A stretch of DNA of 64,000 nt from Monocercomonoides exilis (taxonomy: Eukaryota; Preaxostyla; Oxymonadida; Polymastigidae), in NCBI GenBank assembly GCA_001643675.2, contig LSRY02000028.1:372001-436000 (forward strand), given 5' to 3'. Below, piece after piece: positions 21,401 to 35,253 of the stretch (positions are counted from its first letter, which is position 1; each line of letters starts with the position of its first letter). A program made the position numbers and the translations under genes. Under the pieces are notes generated by a model. The model saw only the letters and a list, made by a program, of their open reading frames with translations. It was not told the DNA's origin and did not search any database.

Positions 21401-24400
21401 CGTGAAATCCAACAAGGCGCGGCCGGCTTATCTCTTCAGATTCATCCCGAAAGTGGACAAAGCTAAACAGCAAGCAGATTCTTGCTGTAATTCTTCATCA
21501 TCATCATCATCATCTTCTTCTTCTTCTTCCCAATCAACCAACGCAAACGTGTGTCATCCGCGCTGCTCTTCAAAAGCACCACCGGCAGCGTCGACAATCA
21601 CCTCATTGAAAGATGCAGTGGTTGCCACACACGCCTCCATCAAAGCATCTCAATCAGCTGCTCTGTCAGCATATCGCGACCAGGGCGAGCTGTTGGGCAA
21701 TGACGGATTTCCTGTCTCTTCATTGTGGTCAGAAGAGGAAAAAGAGAAAGAGAAAGAAAGAGAGAAGGATGACAGACTGCTCCCAGCATCCCCACACAAT
21801 TCTGCACTTGTAGCATCGTGCACAGGCGTAAACACAAACACCGCCAATTCGACTGTGTTTATGAAGGACTCTAACACAACCAGCCACATTTCGCGCCCGC
21901 GGCGTACGCTCTTTTCTGAGACGTGCCTGTGCCACGCGCTGTCCTTCCTGGAGCTGTCTCTGAGAGAAGACATCGGACTGAGGCAGAAGATATCAGCAGC
22001 CCATTCGTTCTCCACGTTCGTCATGTGGTCCCTCTTCCCCATCACCCACCTGATGCAGCAGCCCCTGGCGTCGATCTCTTTCCCCTTTGCGGCGCTGGAC
22101 TTGAATCACAGAGAAGAAATACTGCTTGTGCTGTCATTTGCACTGTTTGAGAGGATGTGTGTGGTCGGAGGCACGAAGAGGAGAGGGCCGATGCTGGTGG
22201 TACTGGAGAAAGATGCAGAGAAGGAGCAAGGGAACGGAGAGAATGGAAAACAAGGAAAGAAAGGAGAAGAAGGATGTGAAGAAGATAAAGACAACAAAAT
22301 TGCAAGTGACTCACCTGTCTTGCTGTCTCCTTCTCCATCCCCCACGCCCGAAGAAGAAGCAGTGCATCCAAAGTTCACTGAGATTGAAGATCGACTTGTG
22401 AAAGTGTTTCAGATCAAGAACAGGGCAAGTTTGTCTATCATGACGTGTGTCATAGACGAAGATCCATGTCCAAGCACTGCCTGCTTCTGCCGTATTCCTC
22501 CCTCGGCATTTCTGAGGGTGCCCACACACCAGTCGAAGAAGGAGAAGAGAAATGCAGAAGAGAAGAGGAAAGAGGAGGAGGTGAGGAAAGAAGAGAAGGA
22601 GCTGAAGGAGCTGAAGGATGCAAAGGAGATTGATCCGTCTATCAAAATGGAGGAGGACAATGTGATTGTTGAGACAGTCAATGATTCCGCTAAATCTGAT
22701 AAATCCACTTTATCCATGCTATCTAGCTGCTCTCCTTCACCTTCATCTTCATCTTCACCTTCTTCCTCTTCTTCACCCGCACCTAAAAACAAGGTGATTG
22801 TTCCAACGGGCTACCACATAGTGGCAGAGCTGTCTCTTCTCTTCGACTACATCGATCCACAATGTGTGGAAGAGCTGAGGGAAGCAGAATTGGACCAGCA
22901 GAAGTTGAACTGCTGCGGAATCTACCATTCGAAGAGAAACAAAGAGGAAGACGACAAAAAGGAGATGGAGCAGAATGGAGGAGGGGAATCAAGTGAAAGT
23001 GAAGGAGAAAGTGGAAGCGAAAGCGAAGAAGAAGAAGAAGATGATGATGAAGATGATGACAGGATTGATTGTGGCGAGTGTTGTGTGGATGCAAGTGCAG
23101 TTGATGCCAAAATGAACACAGACAACAGCGCCAATCTGATTGAGCGCATAAAAGAGAAGAGAAAAGAAACTGCAAAACACAAAGTGGGCGAATGTTGTGA
23201 GTCGAAGAAGATGAGCAAATGTGAAGATGGAAAAGAAGGAAAAGATGAAGAAGAAGGCGAAGAAGACGCACTGATGACATACAGCTGCGGGTGTGGGTGC
23301 ACCATGACCTCCAAAGAAGTCGATTTTGCGCTGCTGATTAAACCACACTCGCCATTCTTCCCATCCTTTGCCAAGTGGAAGAATCCTCAACAGCCACCGC
23401 TTGTGTCAGACTCAGCTACACAGCAGACAGGAACAGCAGGAACAGGATCAGGAACAACAGGGACAATAACATCTGTATCAACAACAGGGATAGCAGGGAC
23501 AACTACAACAATTGCTCAACCAGCATCTTCAACACCCAATGCTCCTTTGTCAACTTCAACTGCTGCCAATCCTGTCGTTCAGCAGACACAGCCAATTCTG
23601 TCTAATCAACCAGTCATCAGCACAGCTGCTGTTCCTCTTCCTTCTATTCAGAAGCCAAATCCAATCACACCTTCAGTCTTTTCAGATGGAGCAGCACAAT
23701 CAATTGCAACATCTACTGCATCTTCAACAAATTCAACAGTGTCATCAGCACCAACCTCAACATTAGCACAACCATCATCAACAACAGTAGTATCAACTAA
23801 TGTCAACAACAACAATGCCATGAATGACTCCTCAGTTGCTGAGTCTCTCCTCCCTCCTCCTCTTCCTCTGCCCCAGCCACTCCCAGAGCCCCCCTCAAAC
23901 TGTGTCACATCCCATTCATATTCAGCGCCTGCACCGTCTGTTGCACAAATCGATCTTCACACATTCAAATCTCAATATTGGACACCCGTCCACCGCGACG
24001 CTAGTGAATTTCTGTCTGCTTTCTTTGACCTCAATCTCGTGGAGGTGTCACCTTCAGCTACTTCTCTACCAGCCATCATGCTCCGCACACTCAACTCGTT
24101 CCTCAAAAGGAAGATTTCAGAACTGCACAAAAATGCTGATTTGAAAGGGAAATGCACTGGAGATGGCGAAATTGATGGAGAAAAGATGAGTTTTCCGAGT
24201 TTCAAGCAGATTCTACCGCATCTGCTGGCTGATATTCTGCGCATCCCTTGTTTGTCCAGACTGATTGACGAAGAGACACAAAAGACCATTCAGGACATAT
24301 TCGACAGATCTCGCATCAATACTTCAGCTTCTTCTTCTCCTCCTTCTGATTCTTCTTCTGCTTCTTCCACTACTGCTATATCATCATCCTCTTCCTCTTC

Positions 24401-27400
24401 CTCCTCTTCTTCGTGCTGTTCTTCCACTCCCTTTGAGCTATGCATCTCCCCCGAAGATCTCGACACCCTTGCCAATCTTGTCCTGAAGCAGTCTTCGTAC
24501 TCTCTTTCCTCTGGCTGCGCCTCTGGTCTCCACTACGTCTTCCCGCCCACCCTCGCCCCTCCCTTCAATTCTGCCCCCTGCGTCTCCCCCTTCATCACCT
24601 CTCAGATTCTCTCTCACTTCTCTCTCTTAACACCAATCTTGGCCTCCTTCAATCTCTGGCCATCAGCGTTGGTGGCAGCAAACGAGGCGGTGCGTATCGC
24701 TTCCAGGCAGTTCCATCGAAAAGGGATGATTTCATTCATCACCTCTTCTTCCTCTCTCACCTCGTCCACCACAAACAGCCTTGCCACGGTTCACAATGCA
24801 TTTCCTCCACTTGCACTGGCATATCAGCAGATTCTGACATCTGCTCTGGCTGCTCTTCCATCTTATGTGTATCTGCCTTCTTCATCTAACAACAATAACA
24901 ACAACAACAATAATAATAATAATGACAGTAATACTAATTCATCATCATCTTCTTCTCCTTCATTCAGCAGCAGAAGCACCCTCGACGATCTGATCCAACC
25001 ATATGCCCTGTGTGTACATCCCTATGAGAACTCCCCTGCACCCACCATCCATTCGAACTCTTTGCTTCGCGAGTCCTTCAAGCAGTTCTTTGTTCTGGTG
25101 CAGCTGATGCGACACTTCAACACCGATGCATTTGTCGTGCAGGCTTATGAAACGTCCATCATCTTCTTCAAAGAACTGCTCCAGCAGTTCAACATACACA
25201 AGACTGCTAAGCCCATCCTCCCCACAGCTGTCCAACAACCTTCTCTTTCTCCTTCCTCCTTGTCTTCTCTCGCTGGCTTCTCTTCCTATTCTTCCTCATA
25301 CTCTTCAACTGCCCCTATCACTCCATCTCCTCTCTGTCAGTCCAGCACTTGTTCCTCCTCTTCCTCTTCTTCTTCTTCAGCAGCCGTCGAACACTTTGTC
25401 TGCCACTGCCCCAAAACAGGCTCTCAGCCCTTCGTCTGCTGCTGCTTCCCATTCGAGACAAACACCAAAGAGCTTCCTCCTTTCTTGTCTAACTTGTTTC
25501 TGAAGACCGTCCACTTCTTCCTGCAGCACTCGTCGCATCTGCCTTCTCCACGGCACGATTACCCGCCAGAGACACACCCAGCACACTTACTCAATTTTGG
25601 AGATACAGTCTCCATTCACACTTCAAGAGCATCCATCTTTGAGGAGGAGAAGCGCATACAGATGGGCGATATGGACTGGGATCCTGCGTGCATCTTCCAG
25701 TCAGACGAGGAAGAGGAGAAGGAAAGAGACCAGGTGAATGTGAGGAACCTGGTGTCGTCAATGAAGGCGCAGGCAGCATCTGCTACAGGGAAAACGGAAG
25801 GCACACAAGGAGTGAATGCGAATGGAGCGGGGTTCAATGCGTCTTCAGCGACTGCTTCATCATCATCATCATCATCATCAACAACAACAACAACAGATAT
25901 AAAGCTTGATACATCTTCTTTGGATTTAGTTGCAGGGAATTCTTTGTCAGCATCTGCATCATCTTCTTCTGCTGCTGCTTCAATAAGTGGGGTGCCTCCG
26001 ATGGTGAGTTCGATACTAGCCAGCACAGTTGTTGAGCCAGCTCCTCTGAATGGGAAAGAGAAAGGGCGCGAGAAAGGGAAAGGGATGAGCATTGAGGAGA
26101 GAAGGAAGAGGGCAGCCGAAAGGCGATCGCAGGTGTCAACGAGAGAGAGAACAAAAGAACAATACAGATCGATGATTAAACCCAATGCAGACGACGACAA
26201 CATCGGGAGAGGGAAAGTGAAATCAGAGGAAGAAAGAATGAACATGAAGAATGCAGAAGATGAAGACGAAAGAAGAGCGAAAGAAGAAGAGGAAGAAGAT
26301 GATGATGAGAAGATACCAGGCACCGTGTTTCCAATGACTGTCACGTATCCTTTGCCCATTCCTTCGCTCTCATCTGGTGTCAATTTCCCCTCTTTCCCTT
26401 CATTCCCTTCGTTCCCTCCATTTCCTCAGCCGCTTTCCTCCTCTTCATCTTCAGCCAATCAAAACAAGCTGCCCAGCAATATGCCGATGGCTCAGGTGCA
26501 CAAGAACCCACTTGTCCATTCAAACACCTCTCCTCGTCTGCCTCAGATGAACGAACCAGCCTCTTCTTCCGACACAACATCCTCTTCGCTCGTGAAGGAA
26601 GTGCGCATTGCACTGCACTCAGTCACAAATGAAGTGACTGCTGTTCCCATTGGCACAGAACCAGAGCTGTTTTCATCAGCACCTCCTACCCCGCTCTCTT
26701 CATCACTCACAGCCACACCCAATCCAGCTGGGAAGGCGTCTGGAGCTCATTTGGGAAAGAACGCCAACAGCAGAGAAAGCACTCCATTTTTGGGGGCAGA
26801 GCAGCAGGAGGAGAACAGCGATGGAGAGAACGAGATGTATATGAATGGAGACGATGGAGGAAGAGGGAAGATGAGGGGGAAAGGGAAAGGGAAAGGAAGA
26901 GGAGGCAAAAGTGGGATGGGTGGAGACGAATACGAAGGAGATGGTATGTCGAAGGTGAAGAGAAGCTTCAAGGACTTCACACATGATAGTCAGCTTCTGT
27001 CTGGGAAAGGAGGGAGTGCAATGCAGGCAAAGAAAGGGAAGAGGCACAAGAGAAGACGAAACCTGAAAGGAGGCGAAGAATCAGACGAAGACGACGATCT
27101 TGAAGAGTTCTATGGATCAATGGGTGGAGGTGCTTCTGGAGGGAATGGCAAAGGCAAAGCAGGATCCGATGTTCAGGGAAGTTCTGCACCGTTTCCTTCA
27201 GTTGGATCGTCGTCTGCTGGTGTTGGAGGACTATCAAGAGGCGCATCTGCATCCGGTGCGGGCAACCAGCCTCTTCCAGGCACAGTTGGTGCTCGCTCGT
27301 CTGCTGTCACATTCCAGGTGCCTTTCTTCAACCAACAAATCGGTCTGCAACTGAAACCTTTGCCTCCATCACCTTATGTCGTCACGCCAAACACGACTTC

Positions 27401-28442
27401 TTCAAATGCTTCGTCTCAATCATCTTCTTCAGGTCCTGGTCAGCAGTATTACCAGCCCTCGTTCCTGTATCCCTCATCGTCGGGTGTACTGCATCCATCT
27501 GCGCTTCAACAGCAGTTCATGTCCCAATCATCTGGCTATCGGCAGGGCTATTCGTATTTCATTGCGCAGCCAAGTTCAAATGCCCAACAACAATTCAGCT
27601 CATCTTCTCAGACTTCAAATTCTGCTCCTCAAAACAGCAGCTCTGCCTCAAATACAAAAGGAGCAGGTTCTTCTTTGCAGACAAAGACACAAAGAGCAGG
27701 AAGCCAGCACATGTTCCCGCAGCAGCTTTCATTCGGACAGGAACCGCTTGTGCTAACACCGCTGATCTATCAGGGAGCATCACAGGCAGCTGGATCTTCC
27801 TCTGCAAGCACAGGATCAGCATCTGGGATGATGCGCACTCCTTCTCCGAGTGCAGTTCCGATGGGGCAATCGCAGCTGATGGCGCTAAGCGGAGCATTCG
27901 TTGGAGCTGATGGTCAACCACGTGGAGACGAGATCTTCCTTGTCAGCACTCCTAGTCTACCATCCACAACTCCTTCGTCACCTTCCCCCTCTCCATCGGT
28001 TGCAGCTGGACGTGGCTCGTTTGGAGAGTACAGCATCTTCAGTGGACAGATGGTAATGAACAGCGGAGCAAACAGCGGGTCAAGCAGTGGGAGAGAAGAA
28101 GAAGAAGGCAGAGGCGGGTTCTTCTCGGGATTATCGGCAGATTCACCGATGATCGACTCGTTTGGCTTTGGGAGCAGCTCTGTGTATTCTCCGCTTCTTG
28201 CGCCGGCAGCAGAGTTTCCTGGCTACAGCTCGCCGATGCTCAGCGGGCGGATGCGCCAGATGGCAAATGGAAGTGGCAGCAATGGCGGAGACAGTGATGG
28301 AGATGGTGCGGCCTCTCTTGTGTCTCCACCTTCATCTTCATCAGGATTCGACTTCGACGACTCGATGGCTGGCGATATGCTTCCACAGCTACTCTTCTCC
28401 ACACTGGGACTGGGGATGGAGGTGGATGCTGAAGACTTCTAA
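18434..28442 (+). CDS. Giant Zn2Cys6 zinc-cluster protein, putative transcription factor
   Basis: Four exons give 3260 residues: 18434-18483, 18555-18572 (18 nt), 18663-18751 and 18817-28442. Joining the first three gives ACDRCRMKKTKCDGGHPCA, then SCKQRRFECTYD: a perfect C-x2-C-x6-C-x5-C-x2-C-x6-C binuclear zinc cluster, followed by basic KKRGPMSKKR. This is the fungal GAL4-type DNA-binding domain. The region just after it (YPRVLVFHTGTPRYLPHL, then helical LHFMDALHMQFYTIIALAAK and ATICIRQARVYGMVLS) resembles a regulatory helical domain like the fungal middle homology region, but I cannot prove that. The rest is largely poly-Ser, poly-Asn, acidic and Gln/Ser-rich low complexity, as in activation domains, with islands of ordered sequence and Cys-rich patches near 23.3 kb. 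The last exon is 9.6 kb with no intron. The N-terminus is the first ATG before the cluster. Confidence 0.9.
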
Positions 28443-29567
28443 TATAAAAGTGACATGATAAGTGATATGAAAAGAAATTATACAAATGAATCTGTCGAGT
28501 AGCTTTGTACACGATCGTAGGAGATTGTTAAGAAAAGTAATTTGCATTGAGAATCTTTGAGCAAGTTGTAGATTATTTATTTTCCAACAATCTTCAACTA
28601 GAGATGTTACTTTTGAGTCAACCATTCGCCACGCCTTGTTTTACAAAGCCTTTCCATTCTCTTTGTAAGAATTGTTGCATTTAGAGAGAATGATGAAAAA
28701 CGGAGTGTTTTTGTTGAAATTTAAGTGAAAGTTTATCGAAAAAAAAAGGAGGGAACTGATAATATCACGTGAGGAGGGGGAAACGATTTTAATTTTTTTA
28801 ATAAAGAATTGCTTAGGGTTTTTAATTGAATGTTACGCATTGCGATTAACTTATAATCGAAAGTGCAGTTTTTTTTTATTGGCTGTAAGTTGATGAATAT
28901 CCATTATATTGCTTGATAATTAGTTATCTTGTGGCTTTTTTGTTGGAGAAAACTGTGGTTGCTTTTGAATATTAATATTGATGGCTTAGTTATTTTGCAT
29001 GTTGTTTTCTTTTTGTATGTATTCGTTTTATTTTTTGAACTGTTTTTATTTGCATCAATTATCACCGTTTTCTTATTCGCAATTGCAAAAAAGTGGAAAT
29101 TTTCATACCAAGTTTTTGATAAGAAGAATTATTATCTGTCAATGTTTCGAATGAGTGATATATCAGTAATGATGTAATGTGAAATTGTTTTTGTTCTTTT
29201 CTTTCTTGAAAGTTGATTTGATTTACATAGATTTCATTATTATCCCTCCATTATGTGATTGTACTCTTATTTATTATTGCACAAAAAGACGGAAACCTTC
29301 AAGCAATTTTAAAATTTTGTTTAATGTTGCAACTATTTTAAAGTGGTACAAAGTTTAAATAGATAAAGTGAGGAACATGAAAGAAATTGTAATGAAAAGT
29401 ATGTTGATTGTAATTGAAGTGGATGAAACAAAACAAACAAATAAGTTATGAAATACACAACATAACAAAAGTTCACAAAGGAAGGAATTTTTATTGAAGT
29501 GAGAAAGAAATGCGAGGTGAGTGTATGATAATTAACAGCACAAGCGTTGTCTGTTTGGAGCTGCTTC
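28443..29567. other. Convergent 3' intergenic region
   Basis: This is the 1.1 kb between the stop codons of the zinc-cluster gene and IFT140. It is T-rich on the plus strand. An 82-codon hydrophobic frame at 28929-29177 looks like a by-product of T-rich composition. No RNA gene or repeat was recognised; the region presumably contains both 3' UTRs. Confidence 0.5.
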
Positions 29568-32500
29568 TCATTCATCATCATCAACCCATTCTTCTGCTTC
29601 TTCGTGTTCATCTTCTTCCATCATTTGATCGTTTGAGCCTGCAAACTGACCACCTTCATTTGCTGATGACTGAGTGTTCCCTGCATCTGCCATTTCGTCC
29701 ATTATTCCAATAGACTCAGGAGTGACTCCTTTGAACTGGCAGATCTGGTCAATCAACTCTCTTTCGAGATAAGGGCCTACCATTATTCCACGCTGAGACA
29801 TCTCCTGCAGCAGAGAAAAGGCGTCGTCCATCTGATGAACTGCATGAAAGTGCTGGATGAGCTGTGCATAGATATCTCCAGTCCTGACTGCCTGCTCCAC
29901 ATCCTCTTCTGACAGCAGCATCTTCAGCATCCTCACCATTTCCATAGGATCGGTGGGCTCCAGTTCTTTCGCTTTCAAGAACAGTTCCACAAGACTGATT
30001 CGCCTGGCAAGCGATGTCACTCTTTGTGCCTTGTCGGGTGATTGTGACAGACGCTGATATCGCATAGCCTCTCTGAGCGCCATAAGAGCCTTCTCATACT
30101 CCAAATACTCGTCAATCTCCACCTGGGCACACGACTCGTAGAATGCAACAAGCGCATCCATTGCTTTCCCTTTCTGATACATTTGCACAATGTACTTCAG
30201 AATCTCAGGCTTTGAACGCCATTCAAGTCGTTCGAGATAATTGCCGACCATCACATACACCTTCTCCTCCCTACAGAGATTGGCAAATGCAATCACTTTC
30301 TCCATGTTTCCACTGCTGATAAGTGAATTGCATGCAGATGTCAAATCACCAGAGTCGGTGAAATACTTCGCAGCAGTTTGATACGACTGCTGGGTGTGCA
30401 GCACTGTTGCCATCGAATGCAGATACTGCTGCTTTTGATGCTGGCTGATCTGAAACGGGTTTCGCTGCAGTCGTTGTGAAGGACCGAAAGGAGATTCAGC
30501 TCGTTCTATCTCTTCACTGTCTTGATCATCACCGTCTTCGCCTGGCTGTTCTGGTGCAAGCTTGCTATTGATTGCATCTTCGATTCTCTGAGCAAGTTCG
30601 TCTGTCAGTCGGATGTTCCTCGAAGAGCACAGATCGAATATTGTGTCAAATTCACCAGCTGCGCAAAGCATGTTGATGGCTTTGTCGAATTTGTCGATAG
30701 AGACAAAGAACTTTGCGCACTGAACAAGCAACGTTGGGTCGGCATCTGAAGAAATATCATCAGCAATTTGATGCAACGATTCAGTCAGGTTTCCTTTGAA
30801 GCAAACATCGATTGCCTCGTTCAATGCGCCCGCTCTTCGATATAATGTAAATGCTTTTTCAAACATTGCTTTCTCTTCATAGAACTTTCCTGCTTCGACC
30901 ATTCCTTGCTTCGTTCCTTTCAGCGCAAGCATCATCACGCCATTCTCACTTTCCCTTCCTTTCCCATCAGCCTCATCCCATCCACCGCTAACATATCCTC
31001 CTTCATTCTCCAATACCATCGCTAATTTCAGCGCTTTTAAGTGTCTTCCACATGCTGCGTACAAGTTTATGGCCTTTGATATTTGCCCATTCTTTTCCAT
31101 CACCTGTGCCAAATGTTGCGCAGCCAGTGTATCCTTTGATTCCATCACCACTTTCTCAGCCTCGTCTGTCCTTCCCATGTAGCAAAGCAGTCGCACCAGA
31201 GGCAAAATTGCATTGCCCTGACGATAATATTTCAGGGCTTCTTCTCCTCTTCCTTCGCTCTCACAGATCTGACCCCACTGTGCTTTAGCTTGAGGTGACT
31301 CTGTCACATCAAGAAAGCGCTTTAAATCAGAGGAGCGTCCAGAAAAATACAGCAGTCGTACAACTTCAGTGTCGGAGGTGTTTGCTTCCTCGTAGTGTTG
31401 AATAGCGCCAACAACATTTCCAGTAGATTCCAAATGCTGAGCATACAGATGGTGTGTGGATGATAAATGAATGCGATCTTTCTCCTTTGCAATCTTCAGC
31501 GCATTCGTCCATTTCCCGCTCCACTGATAGTATTTGTTCACAAGATCCCATCTGTTGCACTCCTTCATCAGCTTCTCTGCTTCGTCATATAATCCCAGTT
31601 GTATAGCCACCATTGCCAGCTGCGCTTCTGGCTGCGGCTCAGCTCTTGCTTCGCGCAGTGCAATCATCCCGCGTATGTGTCCCATGTTGCGCAGGCAGAT
31701 CTCCATAATGTCCAGCCGGCGGGTTTTCACACACAGCCTCGCCATGTTCTCCCACATCTGTGTTGATTTGATCGCCCGCACGTTTTTGTAGGCCTCGTCC
31801 ATGTTGCCCATTGTGAGGTTGAAGGTGAAGTCGCGCATGGCTGTCAGTGTGGCTACGTCAGGTGATGACAGCCCTTCATACTCTCTCATAATTTCCCGTT
31901 CCACAAGCTGCTGCCCTCGCTCCATTCCTGTCGAACGCACAGAGAAAAACAAATACGGAATCGAGCAGCCAAGAAGAGTTTGGTGCTGCTCTTTCATTGT
32001 AAATCTGTCAGAAAGAAGAATTCCTTTGTCTTTTGAGAAAAACATTGTTGCAATCTATGTGGAAATAAATTGAGAAGAAAAAAAATTAATTAATTAAAAA
32101 TTGAAAATCATTCTTTGAAAATAAAACAGATAAGCAATACCTCCAAGTGTCTATCACGAGAATCATGCCATTTCCCATCAATTGGGTCTCTGATGAGTTT
32201 TTTCAGTGCAACGCAGAAGAATCGAGGATCGTGCAAGTCCCACAGATGAGCGATTGGATAGCAGTTGATGGGAAGGAAATCATATGAAAAGAGAGATCCT
32301 CTGTCAACTGAGTACACGTGGATACGTGTGTCAGGGATGGTTGCTCTGCTCAGCTGCTGCACCGAAGCATCGTTCATTTCTTCAGGCGCCACCAGACACT
32401 GCACGCTCACTGCCGACCCGTTTGCTGACACCACCAGTGACACAGGCGCTCCTTTGGTAAACCTCCACGGCGCTGTTGAAAGCACAGCTTCTGGGCCACT

Positions 32501-34955
32501 CACATCCAGCACTTTGACTGTTCCTTGCTTTGATCCCACTGCAAGATGATCACCTTTTGCAGACAGCCCCAAACACACAGGCTCCCCTTCGTCTGCTGCA
32601 AATGGAAGAGACTGTTTGATTGTACCCTTCAGATTCGTTACATACACATTCTGCTCGCTGCATATATACAGCGACTGCCCTTTCACAGCAATGCTCTGCG
32701 ACTGGAAGTCAAAGCGGGTCTCCAGAATAGGCAGACGCGGTGCCAATTTGGCATTTGTTGAACCAGAGCCGTTGATGAACACACCAGAGCTCGCATCTCC
32801 GCTTCCGCCGCTCGAAAAGGATGATCTTCTGGCCATGCTGCTGTCATCATCTTCGTCATCCCCACTGTTCGATGGGTTGATGTTGTAGCACTCTACCGCC
32901 TTGCCGCTCCACACAATCATCCGCTTAGCATCCAGAGTCAGTCCTGCCACTTTGACGCCTGTGTTCAGCTTGATGCTCGACTGCCCCAAATGCTCCAGTG
33001 CCACCTCCTTCCCGCCTGTCTGTATAGCTGCCACACTCTCAGACATCACAGCCTTGTGCTCCGTGTGCTTCACAGTCGTCACTCCTCGGTTGCACAGAGC
33101 ACCGTATATCCTGCCGAGTGGGCCAGGTCCCCAGTGGATGCTTTCTACGGGCTGTTCTATTTCGTGTGTCTCGCACAGCTCCCAGCACTCTGCTCCTGAC
33201 GCCAGCACCACTTCGTCGTCGTTGTTGCCGATCCCTTCTTCGAATGCAGTTGTGTATGTGCCTGATGAAGCAGAAGCAGAAGAGGAAGCAGATGAAGATG
33301 ACGGAGAGAATCCCTTTGCCCCCTTGGAATCATTCACAGCATTAGCCTCGTCTGGATAAAACCTCCACACGCACGCTTTGCCTGAGGCAGTGGCAGCGAT
33401 GAGAGAGCGAGTGTGCTCTTCAAAGGCAACAGTGATGAATGGATCGTCTTGTGTTATGAAACTTTCTCTGGTGCTGACAGTGATAGTGGAATTTGACTGA
33501 GAAGAAGAGAATTCGGATGAAGTGGATGCAGAAGAGGGTGATGGAGTGGATGAGGCAGAAGGAGCAGGAGAAGCAGTGCCTGATGGATTTGAGAGAGTGT
33601 TGGTCTGCTTCCTTTTGACAGTCTTTGGGGTGTCCAGGATGTAGTTGTCGCCTGTGTCGAGATTCAGCAGACGCACAAATGGCTCATCAGCCAAAATGCA
33701 AAGAAGACTCGTTGACTGAGACACCCAGCACGAATCGCGAAGCACAGCATCTGGTGTGGATGATGCAATTGTTGTCTATTGTGGATATGCAATGTTTCGA
33801 ATGAAAAGAAGAAGATAAAAGAAAAGAAAAGAAAGAAATATGGAATTATCAATTAAATATTCTTGCAAAACCGTTTGTGGTGAAGCACCATCAAGAATGC
33901 TGAGATCAAAGGTGTACATCATCAGATTCTGCATCAGTAGTACAGCTGAATCTTTCGTAGGAGAATATAAAATCGACTGGGGAGGACCAGAAAGTTGTCT
34001 AAGAAAGTGTACCCCAAAATATTATCATTGTATTAAAATAGTGTTGTTTTATTAAAAAAATGAGTTCAAACGATCCAATGCAAGTGTAATGATCTTCATC
34101 TTCATCAATATAAAACACGTTTCCATCAGCAGTCACCGAAACGAACTGAGTCGCAGGCACTCTCGATGGATCAGCTGGTGGTCTGCGAAATATAATGTAT
34201 ATTTTTGTGTGAATTACATCAAGTTGACAAAACAAAGAATTGCATACAATGGAGATCTAAAGACAGATGAAACAACAGCAGAACTCAGATTGTACTTTAA
34301 AATTGGGAACATGTCCCTTTCTGTACCTTCTGTATCTTCCATTTGCCATAAGCAAATGTCACCAGCCTTAAATGAACGAGGAAATGAAAAATTAAAAAAG
34401 TTAAAAATAATGTTTTTTTGAAAAACTTCAAAAACATAAAGGATGTTATGCAACAAACTCTGTCTCCTGTTAAAATTCTTGATCCAGACAAATCCCAAAC
34501 AATGCTGTCGATGGGATTCTGATGTTGTTCATCGTACGTTTTTATCTTTTTATGATGGAAAAGATAAATCTTTCCGTCTTCACAACCAGTGATAAGCACA
34601 GTATGATTTGGATCCCTGTCAAATTTTTAAACAAAAAATTTTATTTCCAAAATGCAAATAATAAAGTCAAAAATACCATGAGCATTTCGTAGGTGTTGAA
34701 TCGCAAGAAAAGTCGAAAATGCTTGTCCCCTGTAAAAATATAGTAAATGTAATTTATGTGCATTTTAATTTATCAATACATTGTTAAGAAGTGAATAAAA
34801 CAGAAATAATAATAAAATGTTATTTTTCAACAAACCTCATCATTACAAATGACAACTTTTCTTTCTGAGCCAAGGCCTATAGCGTATATTTGTGCTAATG
34901 TATGAAATGCACCACATGTCAAATTTCTCCATGAAGTATGAAAATTTTTCGGCAT
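29568..34955 (-). CDS. IFT140: Intraflagellar transport protein 140 (IFT-A)
   Basis: Nine exons give 1589 residues: 34836-34955, 34677-34729, 34459-34615, 34296-34366, 34248-34256 (9 nt), 34072-34182, 33872-33998, 32141-33775 and 29568-32054. All junctions are GT-AG and keep frame. IFT140 is a core IFT-A subunit for retrograde transport and membrane-protein entry in flagella. The N-terminal half is WD40 (DSIVWDLSGSRILTGDR; VLRDSCWVSQS; VRLLNLDTGDNYIL). The C-terminal half is TPR-like with hallmark stretches: FTFNLTMGNMDEAYK, WENMARLCVKTRRLD, CLRNMGHIRGM and ACAQVEIDEYLEYEKA. Length is close to the human protein (about 1460), with the excess mainly in a Ser-rich linker at ~33.3-33.6 kb. The acidic C-terminus is shared with homologues. 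The exact start is less sure, as the first WD40 strands are shorter than usual. Confidence 0.97.
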
Positions 34956-35253
34956 TTGATGAGAAATGATGGGTGTCGAAAAACTGACAAAACTTAAATT
35001 TTCATCATATGTTTAAATTATTTCTCTCTGAGTCTTAAAAGATAAATCATTGATTATAAATATAGCATACGAGCTTTAAATTGACATTTTTTGGGGAAAA
35101 AATCTAATAAACTTTATCAAAAACTTTAATCTTTCAAATATCCTTCATCCAAAAAAATAAATAAGATGTGAAATGAATGTATTCAATCTTTTAAAGTGAA
35201 ATGAATAGATTTTTTACATTTTTTTTCATCTAGTAACATTGAGTTGTGAATTT
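34956..35253. other. Spacer between MTR4 and IFT140
   Basis: About 300 AT-rich bases between the MTR4 stop codon and the IFT140 start on the same strand. No motif was recognised; it should hold the IFT140 promoter. A further short first exon of IFT140 could hide here. Confidence 0.4.

Noticed and set aside
28400-28500. Possibility that TAA/TAG encode Gln, as reported for some oxymonads
   Set aside because: GRP94, the FKBP, CAP and the zinc-cluster gene end sensibly at TAA, with the ER-retrieval tails placed exactly before it, and the Harbinger transposase ends at TAG.
28929-29177. 82-codon hydrophobic frame that could be a small membrane protein
   Set aside because: It sits in T-rich 3' intergenic DNA, lacks a plausible context, and its hydrophobicity follows from poly-T codons.
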